Positions 52,435-61,098 of a stretch of DNA of 64,000 bases are shown in pieces. Source of the DNA: Chryseobacterium sp. ISL-80 (GTDB lineage Bacteria > Bacillota > Bacilli > Bacillales > Cytobacillaceae); NCBI GenBank assembly GCA_018613055.1, contig JAGGQZ010000013.1:310001-374000 (forward strand), given 5' to 3'. Both the position numbers and the translations under genes were made by a program. How positions within the stretch are numbered: position 1 is the first letter of the stretch; the number at the start of each line of letters is the position of its first letter. The notes under the pieces are model-generated. The model was not told where the DNA came from. It was given only the letters and a program-made list of their open reading frames with translations, and did no database searches.

Positions 52435-53772
52435 TTAAATGATGCCCAGTGAATCCAAGAAAACAATGATAATGACGACTGGAACGATGAATCTCATGAC
52501 ATTGTACCAGAGAGTGAAGAGCAAGCTGTCGGCTTTCGAATTCTGCAGCAGTTCCTGTCTTAACACTTCTTTCCTGATTTTCAGCGGAACGAAAATCGAA
52601 ATCAGCAGGACTCCGAGCGGCATTAAGATATTGCTTACCAGGAAATCGGCTGTGTCGAAGATGTTTTTCCCGAAAACCGTTGCCTCTGCCAGTGTTCCAA
52701 ATGACAGGGCGGATGGGATGCCGAGCAGGAAGATCAAACCGCCGGCAATCCATGCGAATCTGACGCGCTTTTTACGATCGCCTTTTGCCAGAGTGGCGAC
52801 GACAATTTCAAGCATTGAAAATGCCGAGGTCAATGTCGCGAACAGGAATAACGCTAAAAACAGCAGCAGGAACAGCTCGCCGAAAACCATTTTTTCAAAA
52901 ACCGCTGGCAGGACGACGAATAGCAGGCCAGGACCTTCTGCCGGTTCGAATCCTAGTGAGAATACAGCAGGAAAGATTGCCAGTCCGGCAAGTAAAGCGA
53001 TGAACAGGTTCATCCCGACAACCGACAGGGCCGGCTGTACGAGGCTGCCTTTTTTCGGCAGGTACGAGCTGTATGTCACCATCACTGATACTCCGATGCT
53101 CAGGGAGAAAAAGGATTGTCCCATTGCGAACAAAATGCTTTCAGAGGTGATGCTTGAAAAGTCCGGAGCGAGGAAGAACTTTACTCCAGCTAATGCATTG
53201 TCGAGCGTGAGTGAACGGACGATCAGGATGATGAAAAGCAGGAACAAGGCCGGCATCAGGATTTTGCTCGCTTTTTCAATCCCGGACTGAATGCCTTTCG
53301 CAACCACAACGATGGTGACTAGCAAGAACGCAGCCTGTGCAGCGAGTACGCTCCACGGATCGCTGATTGTCTTCCCGAACAGTTCACCGTAATCGGCGCC
53401 TTCCTGGACCACTCCGCCAGCAAGCCCTTTTATGAAATAAAGGCTGATCCAGCCGCCGACCACACTGTAAAAGCTGAGCAGCACGAAGCTGGTGACAACA
53501 CCGAGGATCCCGATGAAATACCATTTGCTTTTAGGCGCGATTTCTAAATAAGCACGAATCGCTTCCTTCCCGGTGCTTCGGCCTATCACGAATTCCGCAA
53601 GCAGCAGAGGCAGGCCGATGAACAGCGAAAATAAGATGAACATGAGGAAAAATGCTCCGCCGCCGCTGACCCCCGTTACATATGGAAGCTTCCAGATCGC
53701 CCCGATTCCGATTGCTGAACCGGCTGCGGCAAGGATAAATCCAATCTTTGATGACCATTGCTCTTTCTCCAT
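52435..53772 (-). CDS. sodium-dependent amino acid transporter of the SNF/NSS family
   Basis: A neurotransmitter:sodium symporter family protein, which imports an amino acid with sodium. 445 residues with about 11-12 membrane segments. The N-terminal family motif [27 protein letters not shown] holds the sodium and substrate site, followed by [13 protein letters not shown]. The frame extends upstream to 53904, but that part is the T-box terminator; AAGGAG precedes the ATG at 53772. The T-box leader shows it responds to an uncharged tRNA, so the substrate is an amino acid, perhaps phenylalanine from the likely UUC specifier. Confidence 0.92.
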   Translation of the reverse strand: MEKEQWSSKIGFILAAAGSAIGIGAIWKLPYVTGVSGGGAFFLMFILFSLFIGLPLLLAEFVIGRSTGKEAIRAYLEIAPKSKWYFIGILGVVTSFVLLSFYSVVGGWISLYFIKGLAGGVVQEGADYGELFGKTISDPWSVLAAQAAFLLVTIVVVAKGIQSGIEKASKILMPALFLLFIILIVRSLTLDNALAGVKFFLAPDFSSITSESILFAMGQSFFSLSIGVSVMVTYSSYLPKKGSLVQPALSVVGMNLFIALLAGLAIFPAVFSLGFEPAEGPGLLFVVLPAVFEKMVFGELFLLLFLALFLFATLTSAFSMLEIVVATLAKGDRKKRVRFAWIAGGLIFLLGIPSALSFGTLAEATVFGKNIFDTADFLVSNILMPLGVLLISIFVPLKIRKEVLRQELLQNSKADSLLFTLWYNVMRFIVPVVIIIVFLDSLGII

Positions 53773-53824
53773 GTTGATTCTCCTTTTTTCTCTCTTTTTC
53801 AGCTGGGCCGCTGGACGTCCGGGC

Positions 53825-54110
53825 AAAATAAAAAGCCACGCCGCTATCCAACGATCTGGATAGGGACGTGGCTGAACACGCGGTACCACCCTATTTGGAA
53901 GCAAAAATACGCTTCCCGCTCAAGTTAATTGGATAACGGCCAAGTCCGTTCCTTTTATACAATGCGAAAACAGCTTGTAGTTAAGGAAAAGCTCCAAGAA
54001 CGAAATTCACCAGGCCTTTGTATCAGTTTCCACCAACCACTGATTCTCTAGTAACAGGGAGACCGGCTTAATAGACTCTCTTCAATGCTTCAACTTATTA
54101 AAATGTAATA
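53825..54110 (-). promoter_or_regulatory. T-box riboswitch controlling the SNF transporter
   Basis: On the minus strand the leader contains the T-box sequence AGGGTGGTACCGCG (plus-strand 53879-53892), just before a terminator whose arms are GCCACG...CTATCCA (53835-53850 and 53857-53872, plus strand) with a T-run. Further upstream is a stem I region (AGAGAGTC, AGGCCTGGTGAA, TTGGAGC). In the specifier loop GTGAAT-TTC-GTTC the codon is read as TTC (Phe). High uncharged tRNA would stabilise the antiterminator and switch the transporter on. Confidence 0.9.
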
Positions 54111-54116
54111 CTCGAA

Positions 54117-54145
54117 ATTATAGTATGATAAGAATATACTGTCAA
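54117..54145 (-). promoter_or_regulatory. consensus sigma-A promoter of the T-box leader
   Basis: On the minus strand TTGACA (plus 54140-54145), exactly 17 bp, TATAAT (plus 54117-54122): a perfect consensus. It is divergent from the isoaspartyl dipeptidase gene. Confidence 0.9.
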
Positions 54146-54211
54146 GCGTCTTTTTCAGAGAATTGAAACAGGCTATAATTGAGGAAACAGCTGGAACTTG
54201 GAGGAAAGCAT

Positions 54212-55381
54212 ATGCTGACACTGATTAAGAATGGAGAGATTTACGCTCCTGATTACCTTGGGAAAAAAGATATACTACTAGTTGACCGGAAAATTGGATT
54301 GATCCAGGATGAGATTAAAATTCCTGAGGACTTCGTTCCGATCAAAGTCATAGACGCAAGTGGTAAAAAAGTCGTTCCGGGCTTCATCGATTCCCATGTC
54401 CACCTGATCGGCGGCGGCGGGGAAGGAGGGTTCCGCACCAGGACGCCGGAGATTCAGCTGACCCAGGCGACAACTGCCGGTATTACGACGCTTGTCGGCG
54501 TTCTCGGCACGGACGGAACGACACGGACGATGCCGAGTCTGATTGCCAAGGCGCGTGGATTGGAAGAAGAGGGGATTACCACCTATGTGCAGACTGGCTC
54601 CTACCAGGTCCCGGTCAAAACGCTTACCGGCAAAATTGAGGACGATATCATTTTGATTGATAAAGTCATCGGGGCGGGCGAGATTGCGATTGCTGATCAT
54701 CGTTCATCCCAGCCGACTGTTGAGGAGCTGGCTAAGATCGCTTCGGCTGCGAGGATTGGCGGCATGCTCGCAGGGAAAGCTGGAATCGTCAATGTTCATG
54801 TTGGGGACAGTCTTGATCATTTGAAGCTGATTGAGGAGGTTGTCGAGAATACCGACATTCCAATCCGGCAATTTTATCCGACACACATCAACCGGAATCC
54901 GCACTTGTTTGAAGCGGGCATCGAGTACGCGAAAAAGGGTGGCTGGGTCGATTTCACCACCAGCTCCATCCCGAAGTTTTTGGAAGAGGGAGAGGTCAAA
55001 TGCAGTGTCGGCCTGAAGCGGATGCTTGAAGCGGGCGTCGAGATCAGCCAGATTACCTTCACATCAGACGGACAGGCGAGCCTGCCTGATTTTGATGAAA
55101 ATGGTGAATTGATCGGTTTGCAGATCGGCCGGGTTTCCTCTTTGTATGATGCGGTGAAGGAAGCGATAGTGACGGAGGGAATCCCGCTTGAGGTCGCCAT
55201 CCGAGTCATCACAGCAAACCCGGCAACCGTTTTAAAGCTTGCGCAAAAAGGCCGGATTGAAGCTGGACGTGACGCAGACCTGGTGCTCCTCGATGAGAAC
55301 CTGGAGATTGATACGGTCATCACAATGGGGAAAGTGATGGTAGAAGATAAAGTTCCGTTGGTGAGAGGGACATTTGAATGA
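54212..55381 (+). CDS. iadA: beta-aspartyl (isoaspartyl) dipeptidase
   Basis: IadA hydrolyses isoaspartyl dipeptides formed by ageing of Asn and Asp in proteins. The 389-residue amidohydrolase has the metal motif DSHVHL (after KKVVPGFI), GIAD-type IAIADHRSSQPT, VHVGDS, HINRNPHLFE and the metal-binding Asp in FTSDGQASLPDF. A TTG at 54179 is in frame, but TTGGAGGA precedes the ATG at 54212. It is divergent from the T-box transporter, and a terminator follows. Confidence 0.92.
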   Translation: MLTLIKNGEIYAPDYLGKKDILLVDRKIGLIQDEIKIPEDFVPIKVIDASGKKVVPGFIDSHVHLIGGGGEGGFRTRTPEIQLTQATTAGITTLVGVLGTDGTTRTMPSLIAKARGLEEEGITTYVQTGSYQVPVKTLTGKIEDDIILIDKVIGAGEIAIADHRSSQPTVEELAKIASAARIGGMLAGKAGIVNVHVGDSLDHLKLIEEVVENTDIPIRQFYPTHINRNPHLFEAGIEYAKKGGWVDFTTSSIPKFLEEGEVKCSVGLKRMLEAGVEISQITFTSDGQASLPDFDENGELIGLQIGRVSSLYDAVKEAIVTEGIPLEVAIRVITANPATVLKLAQKGRIEAGRDADLVLLDENLEIDTVITMGKVMVEDKVPLVRGTFE

Positions 55382-55386
55382 ATAGA

Positions 55387-55420
55387 AGAACCTTGACCGT
55401 GTGCGGTCAAGGTTCTTTTT
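55387..55420 (+). terminator. iadA terminator
   Basis: GAACCTTGACC pairs with GGTCAAGGTTC over GTGTGC, followed by five T. Confidence 0.93.
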
Positions 55421-55424
55421 CACT

Positions 55425-55524
55425 TGGTCGATATATCTGTAAATGTGGTCGATAAATTCGTAAAAGTGGTCGATATATTTGAAAATCCGCCGAAATAATC
55501 AAAAATGTGGTCGATAAAATTAGA
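55425..55524 (+). repeat. 21-bp-phased repeat array C (TGGTCGATA)
   Basis: GGTCGATA occurs at 55426, 55447, 55468 and 55509 (spacings 21, 21 and 41), with a degenerate unit CCGCCGAAATA where the missing copy should be. Unit consensus: TGGTCGATA(A/T)A(A/T)TT then about four bases and AAAA. It lies between the convergent iadA and chrA terminators. Its core differs from arrays A and B but the period is the same. Confidence 0.85.
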
Positions 55525-55599
55525 TTTTCGCCAATTAACCCATTTAGCTGTTAAGCGGAAGCCGATATGTGAGTGCGGAAATAACAAAACCTTTGTAAA

Positions 55600-55631
55600 A
55601 AAACAAAAAAACGGGCAAAAGCCCGCATTTT
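55600..55631 (-). terminator. chrA terminator (minus strand)
   Basis: GCGGGC and GCCCG arms around TTTT, followed on the minus strand by a T-run (plus-strand A-run 55604-55611). Confidence 0.82.
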
Positions 55632-56825
55632 TTAAAAAATCATAGACAAAATCATTCCGCCAACTGCTCCGGTAACAACGACAATCCACGGTGCGAGCTT
55701 CCAATACACGAGCATGCTGAACAAAACAGCGGCAAATACGAAATCAACCGGCGCGAGAATTGAACTCGTCCAAATAGGGTGATAGAAAGCCGCAATCAGG
55801 ATGCCGACAACAGCGGCATTCACGCCCATAAGCGCCCTGCTAATCTTGCTGTTCCGTCGTAACGCATCCCAGAATGGCAGTGTCCCGAGGATCAGCAGGA
55901 AGGCCGGCAGAAAGATCGCCGCTGTCGCGAGCAGTCCGCCCTTCCAGCCGCTGATGACCGCCCCGATATAAGCAGCAAAGGTGAACAAAGGTCCAGGTAC
56001 TGCCTGGGCTGCGCCATATCCCGCAAGGAAGGCTTCCTCACTCAGCCAGCCAGTCGGCACGAATTCGCGCTCGAGCAATGGCAATACCACATGGCCTCCG
56101 CCGAAAACGAGCGAACCTGAACGATAAAAGCTATCGAACATGGCAATCCAATTAAGGGAAGTCGCTTCCCTTAAAATCGGCAGGAGGATCAGCAAACCGA
56201 AAAACAAAGCAAGACTGACATAGCCAACCGTTTTGGAAATGGAAAAAGTCATCCTGCCATCATCTGCGGCATTGTGTGATTTAAATAGCAAATATCCTAG
56301 AATACCAGCAATGATGATAACGCCAATTTGCGTAAACGCGGTCTGCCAAAGCAGTGTGGCAGCTAGCGCGAATAAAGCAATCGTCTTACGAGGCAGGTCG
56401 GGCGTCAGTTTTTGCGCCATACCGAGGATGGCGTGTGCCACGACGGCGACAGCAACAATTTTCAGTCCGTGGATCCAGCCTGCGTCGGCCACATCGAACC
56501 CCTGTAAAATAAGAGCAAATAGAATAAGTGCCAAAACAGAAGGCAGGGTAAACCCGAGGAAGGCGAACAATCCTCCAAGCAATCCTCCGCGCATCAATCC
56601 TACGCCGATTCCAACCTGGCTGCTTGCCGGGCCGGGCAGGAACTGGCATAATGCCACCAAATCGGCATAACTCTTTTCGTCCATCCACTTCCTGCGGCGG
56701 ACATATTCTTCATGGAAATAGCCGAGGTGGGCAACAGGCCCGCCGAAAGATGTCAGTCCGAGCCTGGTGGACACCATCAGAATCTCCAGCAGTGACTGGA
56801 AAGTAACGCTTTTTTTCTCTGTCAT
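55632..56825 (-). CDS. chrA: chromate transporter ChrA
   Basis: ChrA of the CHR family pumps chromate out of the cell. The 397-residue protein has two homologous CHR halves: the first with GLTSFGGPVAHLGYFHEEYVRRRKW and CQFLPGPASSQVGI, the second with LVFGGGHVVLPLLEREFV and AQAVPGPLFTFAAYIG. About ten membrane segments. GAAGGAGAAA precedes its ATG, which overlaps the stop of the fetB-like gene (ATGA), so it is co-transcribed with the FetAB-like genes. Confidence 0.93.
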   Translation of the reverse strand: MTEKKSVTFQSLLEILMVSTRLGLTSFGGPVAHLGYFHEEYVRRRKWMDEKSYADLVALCQFLPGPASSQVGIGVGLMRGGLLGGLFAFLGFTLPSVLALILFALILQGFDVADAGWIHGLKIVAVAVVAHAILGMAQKLTPDLPRKTIALFALAATLLWQTAFTQIGVIIIAGILGYLLFKSHNAADDGRMTFSISKTVGYVSLALFFGLLILLPILREATSLNWIAMFDSFYRSGSLVFGGGHVVLPLLEREFVPTGWLSEEAFLAGYGAAQAVPGPLFTFAAYIGAVISGWKGGLLATAAIFLPAFLLILGTLPFWDALRRNSKISRALMGVNAAVVGILIAAFYHPIWTSSILAPVDFVFAAVLFSMLVYWKLAPWIVVVTGAVGGMILSMIF

Positions 56826-57616
56826 TTCTTTTTCTCCTTCATAACTAATTGTAAGCGATCATTGAAAAATGATTGATAGGCGAGCTGCAAATAAAGAATC
56901 ACCGTCAAAGACACACTCCCGACGATTCCAAGCATGATCGCGATTTGATACTCCACTGCCACAATCGGCGACGTTCCGGACAGGATCTGCCCTGTCATCA
57001 TGCCAGGCAGAAAAATAATGCCCATGCCGACCATTGAGTTGATTGTCGGCAGCATCGCGGCGTCGAAGGCCTGGTTGACCACCTTTTTGGCAGCCTGCTT
57101 CGGGGTTGCTCCGAGCATCAAGGCACCCTCAATCTGAGCTTTGTTGTCTTCGAAGCCTGAAATCAGGTTATTCACTCCAAGCGACACACCAGTCATCGAG
57201 TTTCCGATGATCATCCCGGCAATTGGGATGAAGTAACGCGGTTCGTACCATGGAGTAACATCCAGGACAAACAGTATGAAAAAGAACAAACTCGAAAGGA
57301 TGCCGATTGCCATCGCATAAGCAATATGTTTTTTCATCCCGCTGCCCAGCGGATGCTTTGTCCGTTTATACACATTATAAATCGCAAAGATCTGCATGAT
57401 GGCGACAATCAGCAAGGTATACCAGGGACTCGGATTATCAAACAGATAGATCAGCAGATAGCCGACAAGGATGAGCTGAATCGACATCCGGGCCGTCGCT
57501 ACGAGGATTTCTTTTTCCCGGGGAATCCCGCGAACCCTGACGATGACGATTAAAATCAGGATGAAAATATACGCAGCAGCAAGCTGCAAAAACGTTAAAT
57601 CTATGTCATTTTTCAT
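56822..57616 (-). CDS. fetB: FetB-like ABC transporter permease (UPF0014/YbbM family)
   Basis: A 264-residue membrane protein with about seven hydrophobic segments and the family motifs GMIIGNSMTGVSLGVNNL, ALMLGATPKQA, INSMVGMGIIFLPGMMTGQILSG. In E. coli FetAB exports iron and protects against oxidative stress. Its start overlaps the stop of the ATPase gene. Substrate here is inferred; the downstream chrA hints at a metal or oxyanion stress unit. Confidence 0.88.
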   Translation of the reverse strand: MKNDIDLTFLQLAAAYIFILILIVIVRVRGIPREKEILVATARMSIQLILVGYLLIYLFDNPSPWYTLLIVAIMQIFAIYNVYKRTKHPLGSGMKKHIAYAMAIGILSSLFFFILFVLDVTPWYEPRYFIPIAGMIIGNSMTGVSLGVNNLISGFEDNKAQIEGALMLGATPKQAAKKVVNQAFDAAMLPTINSMVGMGIIFLPGMMTGQILSGTSPIVAVEYQIAIMLGIVGSVSLTVILYLQLAYQSFFNDRLQLVMKEKKK

Positions 57617-58251
57617 CTGCTTACCCTGCTTTCAATCGAGTACTGCGACATGTCAATTGTATTCTCCGCGACTATTTCAGCGAGCTCTTTCGAGTGGGTA
57701 ATCATAACCACCGTCTTCGAATGCTGCTCGGCGTATTCCCGGAATCGCTGCAACACCGTCCTGGCCGTATCCTCATCCAATGCAGAGGTCGGCTCGTCCA
57801 GCAAAAATACTTCCGGATCCAGCAGCATCGCGCGAGCCCAGGACAGCCGCTGTTTTTCACCGCCGGAAAGGTTCTCGGCGTCATCACCCAGCTTTTTATC
57901 AAGCATGAACATCTTCAACAATGATTCCATTTCTCCAGCACTGGCCGTTTCTTTTTCGGAAAAAGCAAGACCAATCTGCAAATTATCTTCAATACTGCCC
58001 GGAAAGATGACTGGCATCTGCGGTACCATTACAACTGTTCTTCTAAGCTGGAGCGGGTCGATTTCACTGACGGACTTGTTTTCATAGGCAATCTCACCTT
58101 CGTCGGGGCTGGACAGATCATTCAAAAGCCTCAATAGCGTCGACTTGCCGCTCCCGCTCGGTCCAAGAATGCAGGTGAATTGATTTTCCGGAATCACCAA
58201 CTGTTCGATTTGTAAAATGCCGTTTACCGTCACATTCTTAAGTACAAACAA
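57613..58251 (-). CDS. fetA: FetA-like ABC transporter ATP-binding protein
   Basis: A 212-residue ABC ATPase with Walker A GPSGSGKS, signature LSGGEKQRLSWARAM, Walker B VFLLDEPTSALD and switch His in MITHSKEL. It pairs with the FetB-like permease that overlaps its stop codon. Translation starts at TTG (58251), eight bases after GGGGAG. Confidence 0.9.
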   Translation of the reverse strand: MFVLKNVTVNGILQIEQLVIPENQFTCILGPSGSGKSTLLRLLNDLSSPDEGEIAYENKSVSEIDPLQLRRTVVMVPQMPVIFPGSIEDNLQIGLAFSEKETASAGEMESLLKMFMLDKKLGDDAENLSGGEKQRLSWARAMLLDPEVFLLDEPTSALDEDTARTVLQRFREYAEQHSKTVVMITHSKELAEIVAENTIDMSQYSIESRVSR

Positions 58252-58306
58252 TCTGTTTCACTCCCCATCATCCGTTGAATTCTGGTTCACATCCCCTGGT
58301 CTCTGA

Positions 58307-58615
58307 TCAATCCTTGATTTCCTTGAACAATTCATAGGCCTTGTTCTGGGCTTCCTCAAGGACGTTGTTCCCTTTTTCCGTCGTCCGATAGTATTTGCGT
58401 ATTTTCCCTTCGACATTTCTCTCTTCTTTTAAAAGCAGACCGTCAGACTCCATACTGTGGAGAATCGGGTAAAGGGTGCCTGCGCTCAGGCTGTAGCCAT
58501 GCTCCTTAAGCTCCTCCAGCATCCATAGGCCGAAAATTGGCTGCTCCTTCGCATGGTGCAGGATATGAATCTGGATGAATCCGAGAAAAAGCTTTCTGAG
58601 GACTTTATCCTCCAT
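58307..58615 (-). CDS. PadR family transcriptional regulator
   Basis: A 102-residue winged-helix regulator with the PadR signature FGLWMLEELKEHGYSLSAGTLYPILHSMESDGLL and a short C-terminal dimerisation helix. AGAAGGAA precedes the ATG. It lies 55 bp upstream of the FetAB-ChrA genes on the same strand and probably controls them and itself. Confidence 0.9.
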   Translation of the reverse strand: MEDKVLRKLFLGFIQIHILHHAKEQPIFGLWMLEELKEHGYSLSAGTLYPILHSMESDGLLLKEERNVEGKIRKYYRTTEKGNNVLEEAQNKAYELFKEIKD

Positions 58616-58637
58616 GTGAAATTCCTTCTTTCATTGT

Positions 58638-58665
58638 TATCGAAATCCAATAACGAAACTCGATA
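58638..58665 (-). promoter_or_regulatory. inverted repeat upstream of padR, possible operator
   Basis: TATCGA (58638-58643) and TCGATA (58660-58665) are separated by 16 bases, 23 bp before the padR start. The placement suits autoregulation. The remainder of the gap to 58886 shows nothing further. Confidence 0.35.
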
Positions 58666-58886
58666 TCATTTTAACTTATCAGGCAAATTAATCAACTTAT
58701 TTACTTTTACCCTTTACCTGTCGAAGAATAAAAAGTAAATTCTACTTCAGAAATTTGCAGATTTTATCAATTTCAAAAAGCTGTAAAATCTTTCGGGGAT
58801 AAATTTTGGTTTGTGATGAACTTAACATTTCTGCCTGGATAGTGGGGATTATCATGATGGTAGATTTCTAAAAAGGAGGGCTCAAC

Positions 58887-59944
58887 ATGAGTCGTTTAAA
58901 TGTAAAAATGATTAGCCTGTTTGCTTCTGTCGGACTCGTCCTTGGGGGATGTGGAGCAGGTGCGGATTCTAAGGCCGAGGAGAAACCTGAAGTAAAGAGG
59001 GACAAACAAGAACAAACCATAGAAAAATATTATTTTACAGCGAATGAGGGGGGTACAATCAGCAAGGTCAATGTCAAAGACAATAAGGTTTCTGAAACCA
59101 TCAAGGCTAATGGAGTGGTTCATAATATCCAGCTATCACCTGACGGAAAGGTGGTTGCCGCACACTCATTCCAGAGTCTGGGCATGGGCATGGCGGTCAC
59201 GGGGGCGGAGCTTCTGGAAGAGTACTATTCTATGATGCCTTTACAAATGAACTGTTAAAAGAAGTCGAAGTTGGGAATCATCCGGCACATGTTGTGTATT
59301 CAGGGGATGGGAAATATGTAATGGCAACAAACAACGAAGATGACACAGTTTCGGTCATTGACGCGGTAACCTTTAAAGTTGTCAAAACCATTCCAACAGG
59401 CAATGGCCCCCATGGTTTCAGAATGTCAGCCGACAGCAAATTTGCCTATGTCGCCAATATGGGTGAGGATACAGTAAGTGCTATTAATCTGGAAACATTC
59501 CAAGAAGAAAGAATTCAAATAGGCAAGATGCCTGTTACAACAGGAGTGACTAAGGACGGTAAGACCTTGGCAGTAACTCTTTTCTCTGAAAACGCACTGG
59601 CCATAGTTGATCTCGAAACGAACCAAGTGGTCAAGGTGGAAGTTGGCAAAGGCCCGGCACAGGTCTATATTGGTCCTGACAGCAAATACGCTTATGTCGC
59701 GAACCAGGGCACTGAGGAATCACCATCAAGTTCCATGTCAATAGTAGATTTGGAATCGAAAACAGTTGTCGATGAAATCAAGACAGGAAATGGAGCCCAT
59801 GGTGTTACTGTAAGCAATGACGGGAAATTCGCCTATGTAACGAATATGTTCGATAACACAGTCAGCGTCATTGATCTCGACAAGAAGCAGGCAAAAACAA
59901 TTGAGGTCGGGGAAGTGCCTAATGGAATCACGATCATGAATTGA
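58887..59944 (+). pseudogene. YncE-like beta-propeller lipoprotein, frameshifted
   Basis: A lipoprotein with lipobox LGGC (Cys22), followed by repeated beta-propeller blades of the YVTN/YncE type (FAYVANMGEDTVSAINLETF, YAYVANQGTEE, FAYVTNMFDNTVSVIDL). The reading frame breaks near 59161: the first frame (58887-59258) leaves the blade pattern after DGKVVAA, and the second frame continues with TLIPESGHGHGGHGGG, then VLFYDAFTNEL onward to 59944. One missing base restores a 352-residue protein. It may be a real pseudogene or a sequencing error. The His/Gly-rich loop suggests metal contact. Strong AAGGAGGG before the ATG. Confidence 0.8.
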
Positions 59945-60032
59945 TTCAAGAAATCCACACATTCTCCACTTTTTCACGGTATGATGGAAATAAATTCATT
60001 CTAAACAAGCGGCGAAAGAGGATGGAGATTAA

Positions 60033-60673
60033 GTGGAATCAACTAAAAAAACAATAAAGCTGGCCGTTAATGGCGGCATTGATTTTGGCTCCAAATTGAA
60101 TGCCAGGCAGCTGATCGTCCTGGCGAAATATCTGGGAGAGGATCAGGAGCTGGAGTTGACGACGTTTCAGCAGCTCTATATCGAAATACCGGAAATCGAA
60201 AAGAAGAGGCAATAGCAGAGTTTGCACAGGCTGGCCTCAGCTGTTATCCAGTGGGGAGCTTTGTGAAAAGTCTCCGCACATGTAATTTTTGCAAAGGAGC
60301 GGAGGAGGAAGGGATGCCGGTAGCAATCGAACTCAACAAAAGGATTGCCGGCAAACCGGTGCCGTTCACTCTGAAACCAGCTTATACAGGCTGCCCAGTT
60401 GGCTGCGGTGAACCGCTGATCAATGATATCGGCATCATGAAAGTGAAGGACGGTTATAACCTGTACGCAGGGGGAAAGTCAAAGGGGCAGGATGCTGCGC
60501 CAGGAAGCCTGTTATACGAACAACTTACCTCGGATGAGCTGTATCAAAAGGTAGATAGGCTTATAGAAATATATGCGGAGAACAGGAAAAAGCGCGAGTC
60601 GGTTCATAAATTCATAGCCCGATTTGGAAAAGGTAAGCTGTTGGAGAAAATCAATACAGCAGGTGATTTCTAA
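60033..60673 (+). pseudogene. nitrite/sulfite reductase-like siroheme-domain protein, frameshifted
   Basis: The first frame (GTG 60033 to 60215) has KLAVNGGIDFGSKLNARQL; the second (open before 60251 to 60673) has TCNFCKG, YTGCPVGCGEP and NDIGIMKV, matching the iron-sulfur/siroheme region of nitrite and sulfite reductases. The frames join near 60200 (from PEIEK to EEAIAEFAQAGLSC) if one base is added in an A-rich stretch, giving about 213 residues. Even repaired it is a half-length, single-repeat protein, like short assimilatory-type reductase relatives in Bacillus. GAGGATGGAG precedes the GTG. Confidence 0.75.
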
Positions 60674-60707
60674 TTCCGATATCCAAGGGTAGAGAGTAGA
60701 CATTATT

Positions 60708-60759
60708 AGCATATGGACAAATCCAATTTTCTGGATTTGTCCATATGCTTTCTTGTTTT
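60708..60759 (+). terminator. long-stem terminator before feoA
   Basis: AGCATATGGACAAATCCA pairs perfectly over 18 bp with its complement (60732-60749) around ATTTTC, followed by TTCTTGTTTT. Confidence 0.88.
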
Positions 60760-60771
60760 ATATAAATAATT

Positions 60772-60800
60772 TTGACACTTTCCATCCACTTACATATAAT
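60772..60800 (+). promoter_or_regulatory. consensus sigma-A promoter of feoAB
   Basis: TTGACA (60772-60777), exactly 17 bp, TATAAT (60795-60800), about 50 bp before feoA. AT-rich flanks could hold a Fur box, but no convincing 7-1-7 match was found. Confidence 0.92.
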
Positions 60801-60849
60801 AAAAACAAAAGTTGCACTAAGGAAACTTTTTGAGGTGGAGGAAATATTG

Positions 60850-61098
60850 ATGGGTAAATCAAAAAAAGTCCGTTTATCCGATAGTGAAAAAGGAGATGTC
60901 ATTAAGTTGACTTGCATAACAGTCGAAGGGGTCATGCGGAGAAGGCTGCTTGATTTAGGGTTCGTGCCCGGCGCCATCGTGGAAGTGGTCAGGAAAAGTC
61001 CTTTGGGTGATCCAATTGCCTTTCGAGTAAGCAATACTACAATTGCTTTAAGAAAAGATGAAAGCATAAAAATCGAAGGAGAGCTGATGGACTTATGA
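60850..61098 (+). CDS. feoA: ferrous iron transport protein FeoA
   Basis: FeoA is a small SH3-like cytosolic protein that aids FeoB. 82 residues with the family core VIKLTCITVEGVMRRRLLDLGFVPGAIVEVVRKSPLGDPIAFRV. The frame is open from 60772, but that part holds the promoter; GAGGTGGAGG precedes the ATG at 60850. Its stop overlaps the next start (ATGA). Confidence 0.93.
   Translation: MGKSKKVRLSDSEKGDVIKLTCITVEGVMRRRLLDLGFVPGAIVEVVRKSPLGDPIAFRVSNTTIALRKDESIKIEGELMDL

Noticed and set aside
55420-55704. 94-codon minus-strand frame ending in a Ser/Thr heptad repeat over array C
   Set aside because: Starts inside chrA in another frame, passes through the chrA terminator hairpin, and lacks a ribosome site. 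The heptads follow from the 21-bp DNA period.
60755-60800. Fur box upstream of feoA
   Set aside because: Iron control is expected, but the best 7-1-7 alignment has only about 9 of 14 matching positions, too weak to list.
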